Below, in pieces: positions 37,901-49,864 of a stretch of DNA of 64,000 bases (the stretch's first letter is position 1; each line of letters opens with the position of its first letter). Under the pieces are notes generated by a model that was not told the origin of the DNA, did no database searches, and saw nothing but the letters and a program-made list of their open reading frames with translations. Source of the stretch: Coffea arabica (Eukaryota > Streptophyta > Magnoliopsida > Gentianales > Rubiaceae); NCBI RefSeq assembly GCF_036785885.1, contig NC_092329.1, positions 1,612,001 through 1,676,000 on the forward strand, read 5' to 3'. Position numbers and translations under genes: made by a program.

Positions 37901-39398
37901 CCTAGCTATGGTCTTGAACTCGAACTATTTTTCAAATAAAAAACATAGACGGGCTTGATACTCGTACCTCATCTTATTTCTTGAACTATCCAGTATATCC
38001 TGGTTGTTTTCTAAGTTCCATGAAAGGAAGAGAGGATGGAGTTTCATATCTTCTGTCCCTTGAACTTGAGGAGGGGGAGCAATAGATTCCATTGCCGCCT
38101 CTTATTTGAACATCATCGAGGGGAAGCAATAGAGTTCATCCTATTGCTGGCTCTTATTTGACCTATATCTCCCTCTGCTTCAGGTAATTGGGCAAAAAGT
38201 TGGTGATTGTTAGAAAGGCGGTTTGATGTCAAAATTGATAGCATCGACAGATAACATCTGCCACAAGGTTCTAGTCCAAGCAGACATTAAAAACAAAAAT
38301 AAAGCCATAGTCCAACTGTGGAAAAAAAAAAAACCCCAACTGCATAATACAAGCTGGCCCATTCCAAGATCCTTCAGTTCACAAGTCTTGTTTAATACAT
38401 TGGACGAATGCCCATAGGAAAGAACCCCCTTCCAGAAAGTAAGGTCCACTAACAGCCAGTCTCACCTCCTAGAAGAGATCATAAAATCAGAGCTATCATA
38501 TGAACAGTAGATTAAACATATATATATATCCATTGATTTACCCCAATCATATTTCTTACAAATTATTCATCTTCACGGGCAGCTCACTGTAATACCTCGT
38601 TTTTATATAGATTTTTTTTTTTATTTGCAATTCTTGAAATACAAAATCAAACAATCTTGAAATCTTAATTTACTCCAGAATCCGAAAGGAGATATGAGAT
38701 CAAGGTGTGAACTAGTTGTAATGGTCACCCTTCAAAAAACAAAGTCTGGGTCATCTCTCACAATGCCTCCTTCCCCCAATCTACCCCTCCTCCTCCCTGA
38801 GGGCAGGAATCTCAAATCACAATTCCTTCCCTTCCCCCAGTCTCCACAAGGCAAAACAGTAAAACTAAAATTTGAAACACAACTATTCGTCAGCATGAAT
38901 GCAAAGATTGTTTCTCTGTTTTTATTTCATTCCATCATTCTCAAAAGATTCGGGGAAAGAAAAGCATAAAAAAGTATACCATGAAACAAGGACATTTAAC
39001 AAGAATTTAATTATCAATATCTAATTGATTTCATATGTACCTATGCTCTAAAAGATAATGCTAGCATCCCTACAATGTGAAGCCAACTTACCCATCAAAC
39101 TGAAGTAGTATGGTATCAGTTGGTGGTCTCACCAGAATTGTTTATTATTTGTTTACGGCAAGCTTGTTTATAGCATCCATATTTATTGCTTCTCGCATAT
39201 GGTAAAACAGTTAATGAGTTATTATTCAAAAAGAGAAGGCAGATTGACAAACAGATAAAGAGTATACTTTTACTTTCACAAAGTAATCGGAATTTAAAGA
39301 TTAATAATGTCGTTCATTTGATATAGACAGCATCAAAGTATTTACAGTAAAAAGAGTTTATATGCTTAAACTTTACAGTATACAAATCATTGATTACA
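37901..39398. other. Intergenic DNA downstream of the LHCB7 gene
   Basis: No gene supported. Short unrecognised open frames only. The last few hundred bases must include the 3' UTR of the minus-strand gene ending at 39399. A (TA)n tract lies near 38517-38530. Confidence 0.3.
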
Positions 39399-42300
39399 TT
39401 ATGTAGATTTCAGAAAGGAAACGATATTATTGTGAATGGGATCTGAGATGTGGTCAAGGAGGTTCTGTACAGGGCCTTTACCTGTCACAGCTGCTTGAAC
39501 ATAAAAACCTAACCAGGCGACCATAGCTAGGCGGCCATTTTTTATTTCTTTTACTTTCAGTTCCTCCAAAGCTACAGGATCTTCAGAAAGATTCAAAGGG
39601 TCAAAAAGCACACCTCCAGGATAATTAATGTCACCAGGTAAGTAAATACCTAAAGGCTCCAATGCCTCAATCCCACAATATCTAGCATACTCTGGCCCAA
39701 CCTACACAAAGTAGCCCAGAAAAATGTTATTTTCCTTCTATTCTTCTGCTGAACAAACAAATATATTGATTTGATGTGGTTTTAATTGCCCTTCTAGTCT
39801 GCAGTTATCAGTTTACAACCACGTTTAGACGTCAGATAAGCATGTCTGCCATTTAATCCTGTCAGTTGATTACATGTTAAAGAACATATGTTTGAAAGGT
39901 ACTCCAAGTTTCTATAGAAGGACCAACCATTTATATAAAACATACTACATCAAGGGGTGTTTTATATGCAACAGCTACTATCACCAAATTCTACCACCAA
40001 CTTAATTTTATTCAACCAAGAAATGAATTGACAAGTTAAAGAGTCAAAAAGGTTAAAGAACTCAACAAGTACAACCCCACCAGGAACCAGAGCTGGGGAT
40101 TTTAAGGGCAAGATTTATGAAGGTGTATACTTAGTGGCATTCTTATACCTTTGTAAGAAATTTGGGGGACAAAGGATAACATTCACAAGGATATAAGTGA
40201 AAACTTTTAGTATTTTGAAGGATATAAGAGGACTTTTAAAATCTTGGGGTATCAAAACCTAATTTCTACAATGATATATGTGAAACATTTACAATTTTCT
40301 GGTGGATATAGAAGACTTTCTAAAATCTTGGAGGCAGGCAGGTGCCCATCCCACCGCCCCTTGCATCCTCCAATGAATGCAGGACAGATCCCAGTATGGT
40401 GAGATTCCAAACTTATCAAGGCAGCAGTCAAATAATAGGACAGTGGACAATAGTTGCAATGAGCAGAAATAAAATCAAGGCTTAAGCTTGGAGGCCATAA
40501 TAAAGAAAATGGAGATCAAAGCCAAAGCTAATGAGCCCCAGGTGAGTTTTTCTTTACATCACCTTGAAAACTTTTGCGAGGGCAACTTCAAATCATTGAG
40601 ATGGTCCTTTAGCTTCAACAATTTAGTTATGGTAAGCTATACTAAGCACATTCTGAATCAATGGAGCAGTAACACATTACCAGCATCAGTTAACAGATTA
40701 CTCCAATTCCATGAACAATCAACACAAACTCATCAAATAAAAGATTAGTTACCATTAGAAGAGCCTGGCAGATGGCTATAACTATCACTCCTTGACTTCC
40801 AGCCAAATGAAGTCCGGGTATGCCCAGGTAGTCTAGTGTATCTCCCTTAAAATGATCAAGATTAGAAAAGAAATGAAAGTGAATAACCAATAATTTGCAG
40901 ATGTAAACCACACACCTGTGTAAAAAATGATCAAGAAGGAGAGATCAGTAGCTCCTCCAAGATTTCTTATATTACTTTACGCTGTATTAGTTGAGCATTA
41001 CTAGAACTATAACTAATGAGCTTCTAATAATAAACATACTCGATAAACATATAAAAACAATTCATCCAAGTGATTGAAAAGAGCCTATTTGCAAATGACA
41101 TGCAACAACCATCTATAAAGAAAATCAAAAATTCAGAAGCAATTAGTAACAGTAATGTATGTCAGTATCTAAAAAACCAGACCAAGTGCACAAGGCTTTT
41201 CCGTAAGGTGAAATGCAGCAGCACTTTGATGTGTACAGATAATTCCAAGACATGTAATAGAATCCATCAAGTTCTGGTAACACGCGCATTATGAAGGCAT
41301 ATACATGACTGAACAATCAATATTTCAAACCCTAGGCAAGAAAGCTTGTTTTCTTGAGTGATTAATCATGGTTCATTGGCATATCCATGGATTGCTAATA
41401 GCGGAATGAACTAAATTAATTTTTCTTGGTGCCTTCTCCTGTCAACACGCATGAGAGCCATCAGCCCATCTTCAAGTGTGGCCACATGGGATAGTGGGAG
41501 GAACCCCAATATTAACATAACTAGACACTACCTTCGAATATGTGCAACATTTTGCACATAGACAAAAGGAAACAGGGAACAACAGAGAAAAGAAATACAT
41601 CCAAAGGTTTGTCTGGAATTTTCAAGAAATCATAAAAGAATCAGATATTATTTAGCATCCTAGTAGATTGCGCCACTAAGAAAAATTATCACGTCACGTG
41701 GTGAGGACACAATTGGGGAACTTTAACTGATCAAGAAACCACTGACGATATCGGACAGCAATAGAGAAGCTATTCAGCTTATAATTCTGATACATCTCAC
41801 AGGGACGGAAGATACTAACCTTAAGTTTTGAATAGCCAACAAGCCACCAGACAGATTCAGTAAAGTGAAAGGTTCCCAACATATCCAACGATTCTGGAAC
41901 CAAAGCACCAAGGAAAACAAGCATAGCCCAGCGGGCATGCAGTACTTCATAACTGGAAAAAAGCCAGATTCAAGTGTTCAAACACTTAAGGAAAGAAAAT
42001 AACAAAAGAAGGAAGGCCTTCATGTGCTAGGTATTAGGGAATGCCCAATCTCAAGATTCCTAGACAAAGTGGCTTGAATGAACAACACAAAGTACTTAGG
42101 ATTTAGATATTGTGACTATTATAGAGACCGTGCCGTGTCCTTGTTGACTATTCAGTTGAAGAATGGTTTTGAAATTGTCACTGAGACAACAATCAAAATC
42201 CATGTGAAACATTTTCAACCAATGCGATTTCCTGCCTTGAAACGCTTTAAATACAAACAAATAGAGGCCAAGTCCCATTTATATCTGAAACTAGCATATT

Positions 42301-43347
42301 CATAATCCAAACCATCAAAAAATGGCCAAATGGAAATGGGATGTTTAAGGGTGAAAAAGTTGCAAGGTAACTTGAGCTTGCAGAAATAACTTTAACTATC
42401 TACCTCAGCATGAAAGTTTCAAATGGTTATACCAGTAATAAATATGTGAAAACATGCGGATTTAAGGAATGATTTATATACTTAAAGTATTTCTGGAAGG
42501 CAACAGGATCCTTGCTGAGACCAGCAATGTCAAAGCCATAATCCCCGGGAAGGTCTCCAGTCAGATAGGCAGGATACTGATATGGGATTGGACCAAGCCA
42601 ACGAGGTCGATCTTCTCCATACCACATGCTGTTCATGTCATTAAGCGAATGTTATATAATGAATTGGTGAAGCGTTTTCTCATGAAAACTTGTAAGAGTG
42701 GCAAAACGTCAGAAATGAAAAATGATGCAACCACTTTCTGGTGGAAGTGCAATTAAGGTCCAAACATTGTTGATCACTCAATTGAGATAAGAGGAGTAAG
42801 AACGTGAGAGAGAGAGAGAGAATCTTCCAGCATTAGGCTTTTTCACTACTAAGTCATCTTAATTGAAGCAAAAATGGAGGTCCATTCATCACCTGTCCTT
42901 TCTAGCGAGTTGGGCGAGGGCTTTAAGCTTGGAAGAATTCTGGAGCTCAGCCTGCTTCCTTTCCTCCATTTGCCTGCGAAGGGAGTCGCCAAGAGAACTA
43001 TTGGCGATGGCTTTGACGGCGGTGAAAGGGATGGCGGAGAGGACCAAAACGCCAGCAAGCTTCAGAAGTCATGCATACAAACGCAAATATACAATACCAG
43101 TCTAATTTATCAAAAAAATAAAATAAAACAGAGCATAAAAACTAGTACCAGTGAGTGACTGGTGCCTAGTAATAGTAAAAGGAGAGGGGAGGGGAGGGAG
43201 TACCTCTTGCCATGAAGCTTTGAAGCGGGAAAAGGGAAGCCTCGGTCTCACGAAATTTCCCCGTGTCGAGAAACCACAGGGCAGTAGCGACCGTGCGGAT
43301 GAAGATGACGAGGACCAAGGGTGGAACTGGAGGAGGAGAAGGGACAT
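39399..43347 (-). CDS. LHCB7: Light-harvesting chlorophyll a/b-binding protein, LHCB7 type
   Basis: Six exons: 43347-43204, 43059-42893, 42628-42482, 41952-41820, 40845-40753, 39701-39399; total 328 aa, close to the about 327 aa of Arabidopsis LHCB7 (At1g76570, from memory). Residues 1 to about 45 are Ser/Arg-rich and fit a chloroplast transit peptide. Two chlorophyll-binding helices are clear: [10 protein letters not shown] (Glu155, His158, Arg160) and EIKNGRLAM (Glu280, Asn283, Arg285). A middle helix ([14 protein letters not shown]) lies between them. The phrase [19 protein letters not shown] and the C-terminal [20 protein letters not shown] distinguish it from standard LHCII. The protein is expected in thylakoids as a rarely expressed photosystem II-related antenna. 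No broken frame was seen. CP12 lies about 800 bp upstream in the same orientation. Confidence 0.93.
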
Positions 43348-44140
43348 TTCGTTCGTAAGTTTCTCCTTTCCCTGTATCAGTCGAGTTTCTCAAATGCGCT
43401 CTTTCCTTCCTTTTCGGGTTTCTACTTTCTCCCACCAGTGGCAAGTAAAGTGGCAAAAAGGCTTTTTTTTTTTTCTTCTCTTCCGAAGCGATATGGTTTG
43501 TATCGATGTACAAAAAATGTACACTTAATAAGCAAAGGCTAGGCTCAAGTGATTTTTTCTGTAGAAAAGTGCGCGCTAATCATACTGAGGATGAAGAATG
43601 CCCCTAAGGTATAATTAATTACTAATCAATCTATTATCATCAGTACCCCTAACCGAAGGTATTCTTTTTTTAGTTTTGTAGTATTAAAGAACAATTTAGG
43701 ATGTGAGAGAAAATCAGAAAATCTAACTCGGCGGATGGATGGACCATAAATAGTTTTTAAAACTCGAGGGTGCTTGCTGCCATTATAAAAAATTACTTAC
43801 ATATTTTAAGCATTGTAGTACACAGTACTGTAGTAGTTTGTGTTGAGATCTTGAAGGAGGAGGAGGAGGAGGAGGAGGAGGAGGAAACGTCACAGAGAGG
43901 AGAGGGAAGCCAAACAAAAAGATCCGAGAGTAGTATTAGCATTTAGCAAGCAAAATACTCTACTCGTACTTGGCTGAACCATTCATTTTATTAATTATAC
44001 TCTACCAGTACAGTACATAATAGGGTAGCTGAACCATTTGTAATGGTAGTAGGAAATTTAACGAAAGACCAAACGGAAAAAAAAAAATAATAATAAAATC
44101 AGTAGCTGTAATCTTCAATCCATACACGCCTTTCTCTCTC

Positions 44141-44644
44141 TCAATCTTCATACATACGGCATTCGTCAGTTTCGGGATTGTCCTGGCAGAAGGATTCAAG
44201 TGGATCCTGGTGCATGATCTCCAGCTTGAGACGCAGATCTGCCTTGGCCTGACTCACTTCTTCAACTTCGTCCCATGCCACCTTGCACTCGTCGCTCTTC
44301 CCGTCCTCCCCGCACACCTCCTTCGCTTCCCTCACCTTCTTCTCTATCATCTCCGTCAGCTGCTTCTCCCTCATCTGGGTGCCTTTGTACTTCCCCATCA
44401 TCATTATCGTCGCTCTTGCCCCCGATCTCCTCATCCTCCTCGCCTTGGGCCCAACCTCAGTAACCATCCCGGAAGGAGAAGATCCCCTCATCTGTTTCCT
44501 GTTTTCCCGACCAGCTGTGACTGCTCCTGATGCACACCAACTGAATCTGAAACTGAAACTGAAAGGAGGGGCACCTGCTGCTGCAAGTACTGGGTGGTTT
44601 TTCAGGGTTGTCAAATTCGCCATGACCAATGTATCTATACTCAT
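44141..44644 (-). CDS. CP12: Chloroplast CP12 protein, CP12-3-like
   Basis: Single exon, 167 aa. The C-terminal 57 residues form the CP12 domain. It has a first cysteine pair Cys111/Cys120 (CGEDGKSDEC), the core AWDEVEE (123-129), and a second pair Cys153/Cys162 (CQDNPETDEC), ending CRMYED. CP12 is a redox-switched, intrinsically disordered protein. When oxidised it bridges GAPDH and phosphoribulokinase into an inactive complex in the stroma, shutting down the Calvin cycle in the dark. The N-terminal ~80 residues are Ser/Arg-rich and act as a presumed transit peptide. ATG 44644 is the first; a second in-frame ATG (MANLTTLKNH, codon 8) is an equally good start. Its place next to LHCB7 matches my memory of At1g76560 (CP12-3). 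Confidence 0.92.
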   Translation of the reverse strand: MSIDTLVMANLTTLKNHPVLAAAGAPPFSFSFRFSWCASGAVTAGRENRKQMRGSSPSGMVTEVGPKARRMRRSGARATIMMMGKYKGTQMREKQLTEMIEKKVREAKEVCGEDGKSDECKVAWDEVEEVSQAKADLRLKLEIMHQDPLESFCQDNPETDECRMYED

Positions 44645-45475
44645 TTTGTTACCTGTAGTTTTAATACTAGCAGTGTACTTTTCGAAATAGAAAGAAAAAA
44701 CAAAAAAAAAAAAAGTAGTTGACCAGTTTGTTCAATGAATCTATCTATTTAAAGAACGATCCGATCCGATCCGATCGGGGGGTGTGTCTGATTGATCTCT
44801 TTCTGTTTTTCATTCACGGGACAGGAAGGAGAAGTTTTGAGAAGAAGACTACTGTTTAGTTTGGACTTTAGATTAGTGGCAATTTTAGTTTAGACTTTAG
44901 AGAGAAGAAGACGGTGACGGTGTGGTGCATCCATGTTGTTCAGTTGGGTAGGGTATGATTTAACTCGTTAAAGCTGTTTGGTTGGGGCCATGGGACAGCT
45001 GTGATGCGGCACTCCTCACGTAATAGCCTAAGTGGAAGAGTTGGTTGGTTTCCTCTTTCTTCCGCCACTAGTGACGGGACTTATCCAGCTATGAGCTCAT
45101 TGCTAATGCCAACGGAGGTCACACACAAGTTTCATTAATGGGTCAAATCTTCATCTTAAGCCATTATGGTGGAGGCCGACGATGTTGTGATTCAAAGCCA
45201 TTATAATTTTTAATCTAGTTCATTATGCTTTTTTTTAGTTACACATCCCATCGAACTTCTAAAATGCTGCTTTAATCAAGCCATTCTGCCTATTCTTCCC
45301 GTTAATAGTGAAGCAGGATTATTTGTCTCCAAAGTTTTCAATTTTTTTTTCAAAAAAAAAAAAGTTTTAGAAAATTTCGGAGAGATTTACGGTGTATTTC
45401 CCAAAGTTTCTTCAATGGAAGAGACTCTAGAAATTTTGGGGGCAAATAATCCCGCTTCACCGTTACGGTGACTAA
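44645..45475. other. Promoter region of CP12 and intergenic DNA
   Basis: Upstream of the minus-strand CP12 start. It contains a short GATCCGATCCGATCCGATC repeat near 44758-44777. No other gene or element seen up to the Helitron 5' end at 45476. Confidence 0.35.
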
Positions 45476-45899
45476 TCTATATCTATCTATATCTATATAA
45501 ATTTGAGAAGGAATTTTTAGCAACAAGCATTCACAAACCTTCCCACTCTCAACTCTATTTTCTAGCATTTTGCATTTAATTTATTTCATAAAAAAAATCA
45601 TGGGTACGTTACACCCCCACCTTTCCCTCAAACACGAAATTAACTCCAACTAACACTCCCACGTTTTCCTCAGCCAAGAAGTTAACTCCCACTAACACTC
45701 CTTACATACCTTACTCCAACTAACACTCCTCACCCACCTTCCTACTACAATAAATATTTTCGCAGATCATCTCCATGAAGGTAAGGTATACTAGTTTCAA
45801 AATATATATGTAATTCCGGCAGATCTTAAATATCGGCTTGCACCACATTAGTACCAATTATCATTTGGAAACTATACGAATATAGTGAATATTTTAGAT

Positions 45900-46740
45900 G
45901 ATTGTGGAACCATACCCCGTTCCAAGTTTAATCTGGTCAAACTAAGAGATACAGAACAATACACGGACAATGATTTGCAATTGATAGGTATTTCATTCTT
46001 AATTAACCATACTTCTATTTAGGTTGTATATTTGAACTGGTATTACTTATACTATTTGATCTTTTGCAGATGTAATTGGTTTAGTTGAATCTGTTGGTTC
46101 ACACTATCAAACATCTATCAATGATAAAACTAAGTGTGATATACTTTTACTTGACAAAAGGTTAGTTAATAGATTCAATATCTTTAAAATATTTTATATT
46201 CTGCAAATTTTGATTTATACTTACCAAAATTCTCTAAATGAAATTTGACAGTAGTTCGGTTGATTTTATGTGATAAATTTGCAACTGATGATGGTGAACA
46301 CTTGCCTCAAACTGTTACAAAACACAATGTTTTGCTAGCCTATGGTATTTGTGTGATAAATTATAAAGGTAATTCAATTTTTTTTTCACTTTATTTTATT
46401 TAATTTTTATAGTTTATCAATAATATAGCACATTGTGCAGGAACGTCACTTAATACTATTCGAGCAAGCAAATTGTATGTCAATTACTACTTGGATTTTG
46501 CTCAATACCTACACAGTTGGTAAGTTTTACAAATATCAAAATATTAAATTATTAATAATATTTCATACCCTTACGAATATGTATTTGAAAAATTTGCAGG
46601 TTTGAGAATGATAAATGTGCTCAGAAATTAGTGACGTGGTTGCGGTCATGCAATTTTACAATGTCCCAAGCATTGTTGATATTAAATGCTAAGAGAATAT
46701 CGATATCCGAATATGCAGTTCTACCTACGGTACAATCCCT
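45900..46740 (+). pseudogene. RPA70-like (DUF223/OB-fold) gene fragment in the Helitron
   Basis: Exon-like stretches flanked by GT and AG read FNLVKLRDTEQYTDNDLQLI, DVIGLVESVGSHYQTS, LCDKFATDDGEHLPQ, VLLAYGICVINYKGTSLN and RASKLYVNYYLDFAQYLHSW. These correspond to the single-stranded-DNA-binding OB folds of plant replication protein A large subunit, a frequent passenger of plant Helitrons. The start is not obvious. A following frame (46907-47152) is basic and coiled, with no recognised family. Whether the set is still translatable was not determined. Confidence 0.6.
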
Positions 46741-47529
46741 CTCAATTAATTAAGTAATGAATAAGTATCTACATGTAGTTTAGAATTAATAATTGTAATC
46801 TATACATTCGTTGGATCGTTTTAGGTTAAATATTTTCGGATACTTGCTTACATTCAAAGTATCAACATAGATAATATGTAGGAAACCCATCTAAAGTTTC
46901 CTCACCATGGAATATGCTCGCCTACAAGTATTTCAACAACAACTAGATTTCAAACTCGCAAGATTACAAAGGAAGAAACATTTGCTTAGAAAACGAAACA
47001 TACACCGCAACGATTCCACACACCAGTTGGAAAAGCTTCAACAAGTTTGCGCTGACGAAAGAGAAATCTCAAATCAAGTCCAAAGGACAAAATCCAGGCT
47101 ACACCGATTAAAACGTCGTTCGCACCAAATTCCGGTACCGTGTTTTCTTTAAATATTGGCATTTCCATTGTAATTTCAAATATTATTCCCAATACTGTAA
47201 ATTTTTTTTTTATTTTCGATTATTTCCAATAATATAATATGTCTATAATTTTTTTCCAACCATTTTACTAATCGACTTAATTAACTTATCGAATTAATTC
47301 CCTCACCCTCTCTCTCAGTTTCTTATTTGTTTTTGGTTTTCTATTGATTTTATAAATGTATTGATTTTGTTTCTTTTGTGAGCAGTAATGGAAGATATTA
47401 TGTGCAAAGATTTCAACAGAAATCAACCTTCTTGCGAAGAACTGGAAGTATATTCTTGCCGGCTTAATTTTCCAGCGGCTTAATTTTCCAGGTTGGTCCC
47501 CTCTGCCTTTTAAGCATGTTTTGCTTTTG

Positions 47530-49381
47530 CTTTGCTTTTTGTTATGAATGATATTGCATTATTTTCTGATCATCCATTATTTCTGAAATTTTTTTACAAA
47601 ATCCTATGAACGGTTGTTTGCTTATTGTTACACCGTAAAGCAAAGATACTCAATAGTGGTATTAGATTTAAAGTTAAATATTGGACAAAAAAAGTTAATG
47701 GTATTTGATCATTTAATAAAATGATAGATGCTCTGCTCTTCAGTATTATTTTAGTTCTAAGATTTCATTAGCTATAAATTATTTATGAATATTAATTACT
47801 ACATGGATTTTCAATGTTTTACTTGCTTTTTATTTGGACAACAACCCTCACCACCGAATGACTAGGAAAATGGGAACATGATATGTCTGTTGCTGCTAAA
47901 AAGTAATAAGACTTTAGATTCAGGGTCTTATTGTTGAGGGAAGGAAGGCTTACACGAAGGCAAATGGTATGGTTTGGTTTGGTTCAAGGGACGATGACAA
48001 CTTGGGTATTGCGCTGAGCCACTTCAGTTGGTGGTCGATTAATTAAGGAGCTAGAAAACAATGTGTGGTTGGAACAAATCAGTTTCTTTTTAAAGAACAG
48101 AGTAAATTATAGTAACTACGTCTGCATGCATGCTTCTCACTCAGTCGAATGAATACATCGTCTCAAAATGGGATGCCTAAAATTTCAGTTCAAAAGGCAA
48201 ATACCAGTTTCTAACTTAAAAAGTGACGGACAAAAATGGGTTAGCTCTCCATGCATTACTCAATTCAATTGTCTACTGCTTCTTGAACTAGACATCCGCA
48301 GCCCAACCAGAAAAGAGGCTGTCATCATCTTATGAGGTGACTTAAAAACATGGGAATTCCTTGGCAGAGGTTCCAGACTACGTCTATGGCATAAGGAAAT
48401 CATTTTACTTCACAAGCTGTTGGCACTCTATATAACACCAGCTGTGACTTATGATGCTAATTGGCTGTTGGGCAATAATCACAAAGGACCTACGAAAAAG
48501 TTAATCATTTAATTTAATTTAATAGACATTAAGTTATATGGTATTTGATCCCATTAATCCAATATGTCCATATTTGACTTCTTTAGTATATCAAGCAGCA
48601 TGCCAATTGTAACGTAATAGTAAGAAAAAAAATAGCAGATGCTGAAAATGAAGTTTTGAAATTACTTTGGAATTTTTCAGAACTTTTAACAAGGTCAAAT
48701 ATATTAAAATTAAAACGCAAAGATACTCAAATACTATGAACGGTGTAACAATAAGCAAACAACCGTTCATAAGAACTGGGCTATGAGTATCTTCCTATGA
48801 ACGGTTGTTTGCTTAGTGGAGGATCGATGTTCTTTTAAAAAAAAAAAAAAATAGTACAAGAGGTAAGATGTTTAGTCATTATCTTTGTAGCATCTCTATT
48901 AAATAGGAAAATTCCGAATACTAATTGATGAGAGGAATGTTGAAGTTGATTTTCTTCCTTTTGCTAAATAAAATACGTCAGTGTCTAACTAATAACTACC
49001 ATGTTGAAAAAGGACTGTTTAATTTTCTCAAAGCATAGAATTCTGCTATTGGGTGGCAAAATACTACTTATGTTAAAAAGGGAACGTGTTGCAAGAAATA
49101 TTTGAAAGTTTTGTAAGAAAATACCAATTTATTCAAAGTTATTAACTTTGCACGTGAAAACTATGCGAGTTTTAAGTATCTCCATGACATAAAGCCTTGC
49201 CATTACAAAAAAAAAAAAAAAAGGACAAAAAAAAATCTAAAACATATGACTCCCTATTGCTTTAAATACAAGGAATGAAATTTATATGACCAATAATAAA
49301 AAAAAGAATTTGCTTTTTGTCATGAATGATATTGCATTGATTTTCTGATCATCCATTATTTCTGAAAATTTTTTACAAAAT
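47530..49381. repeat. 76-bp direct repeats bracketing a block with internal inverted repeats
   Basis: GATATTGCATTATTTTCTGA and flanking sequence occur at 47530-47605 and again at 49306-49381 with few changes. Inside, a 31-bp sequence at 47607-47637 (starting TATGAACGGTTGTTTGCTTA) is present in inverted form at about 48744-48774. Its start appears a third time, direct, near 48807. No coding sequence is recognised in the block. Confidence 0.6.
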
Positions 49382-49864
49382 CCCTTTTTTAATATAAATT
49401 TTAATTTTTTTTTCAGGATTCATCTTCCGAAAAAAGACAGTTCTTAAATGATATACACATTTTATTATATTTCAAACTATTGTTAAACAGATGTTACATT
49501 TAAATTTTGTTGATTCAATTTTTTCACCTTTATTTGTTCACCATTTTATTTTTTTCAATAATATCAGCACCATGCGTAGCACGAGTATTCACACTAGTAG
49601 CTAACTAACTGGAGAGTGGGATTTCACGGAAAAAGACATATATCTCCCTATACATGAGGAATGCGCATCACATGAAAGTTTGTACGGTTCAACTTGACTG
49701 CCGACCAGAGGGAATGGCCTAGTTGAAGCATTTTTTAGAAGTTTACTGGGTTGGATGACACAAAAATAAAATATATATATATATATATATAGTGGCCCAA
49801 TTAAAGCATTTGTAGATGTTGAGTGAGTAAAAAGAAAAGTATAGTAGGATAATGAAACTTTTTA

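Larger units (their letters stand above)
45476..49597 (+). mobile_element. Helitron with both ends visible, non-autonomous, carrying an RPA-like gene
   Basis: The 5' end is TCTATATCTATC at 45476 after A. The 3' end is CTAG at 49594-49597 before T, preceded by a decayed hairpin (CCATGC, GTA, GCACGA; about 49570-49584) and a short spacer. Size is 4122 bp. The front part carries exons of an RPA70-like OB-fold protein (about 45900-46740); no Rep/helicase is present, so it cannot move by itself. A 76-bp direct repeat (47530-47605 and 49306-49381) brackets a 1.7-kb block, suggesting later insertion or duplication within the element. Confidence 0.75.

Noticed and set aside
42078-42305. Open frame within an LHCB7 intron
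   Set aside because: No domain, and it falls inside an intron whose splice sites restore a perfect LHCB7 frame.
44759-44777. GATCCGATCCGATCCGATC upstream of CP12 as a regulatory element
   Set aside because: A short simple repeat; no known binding site could be supported.
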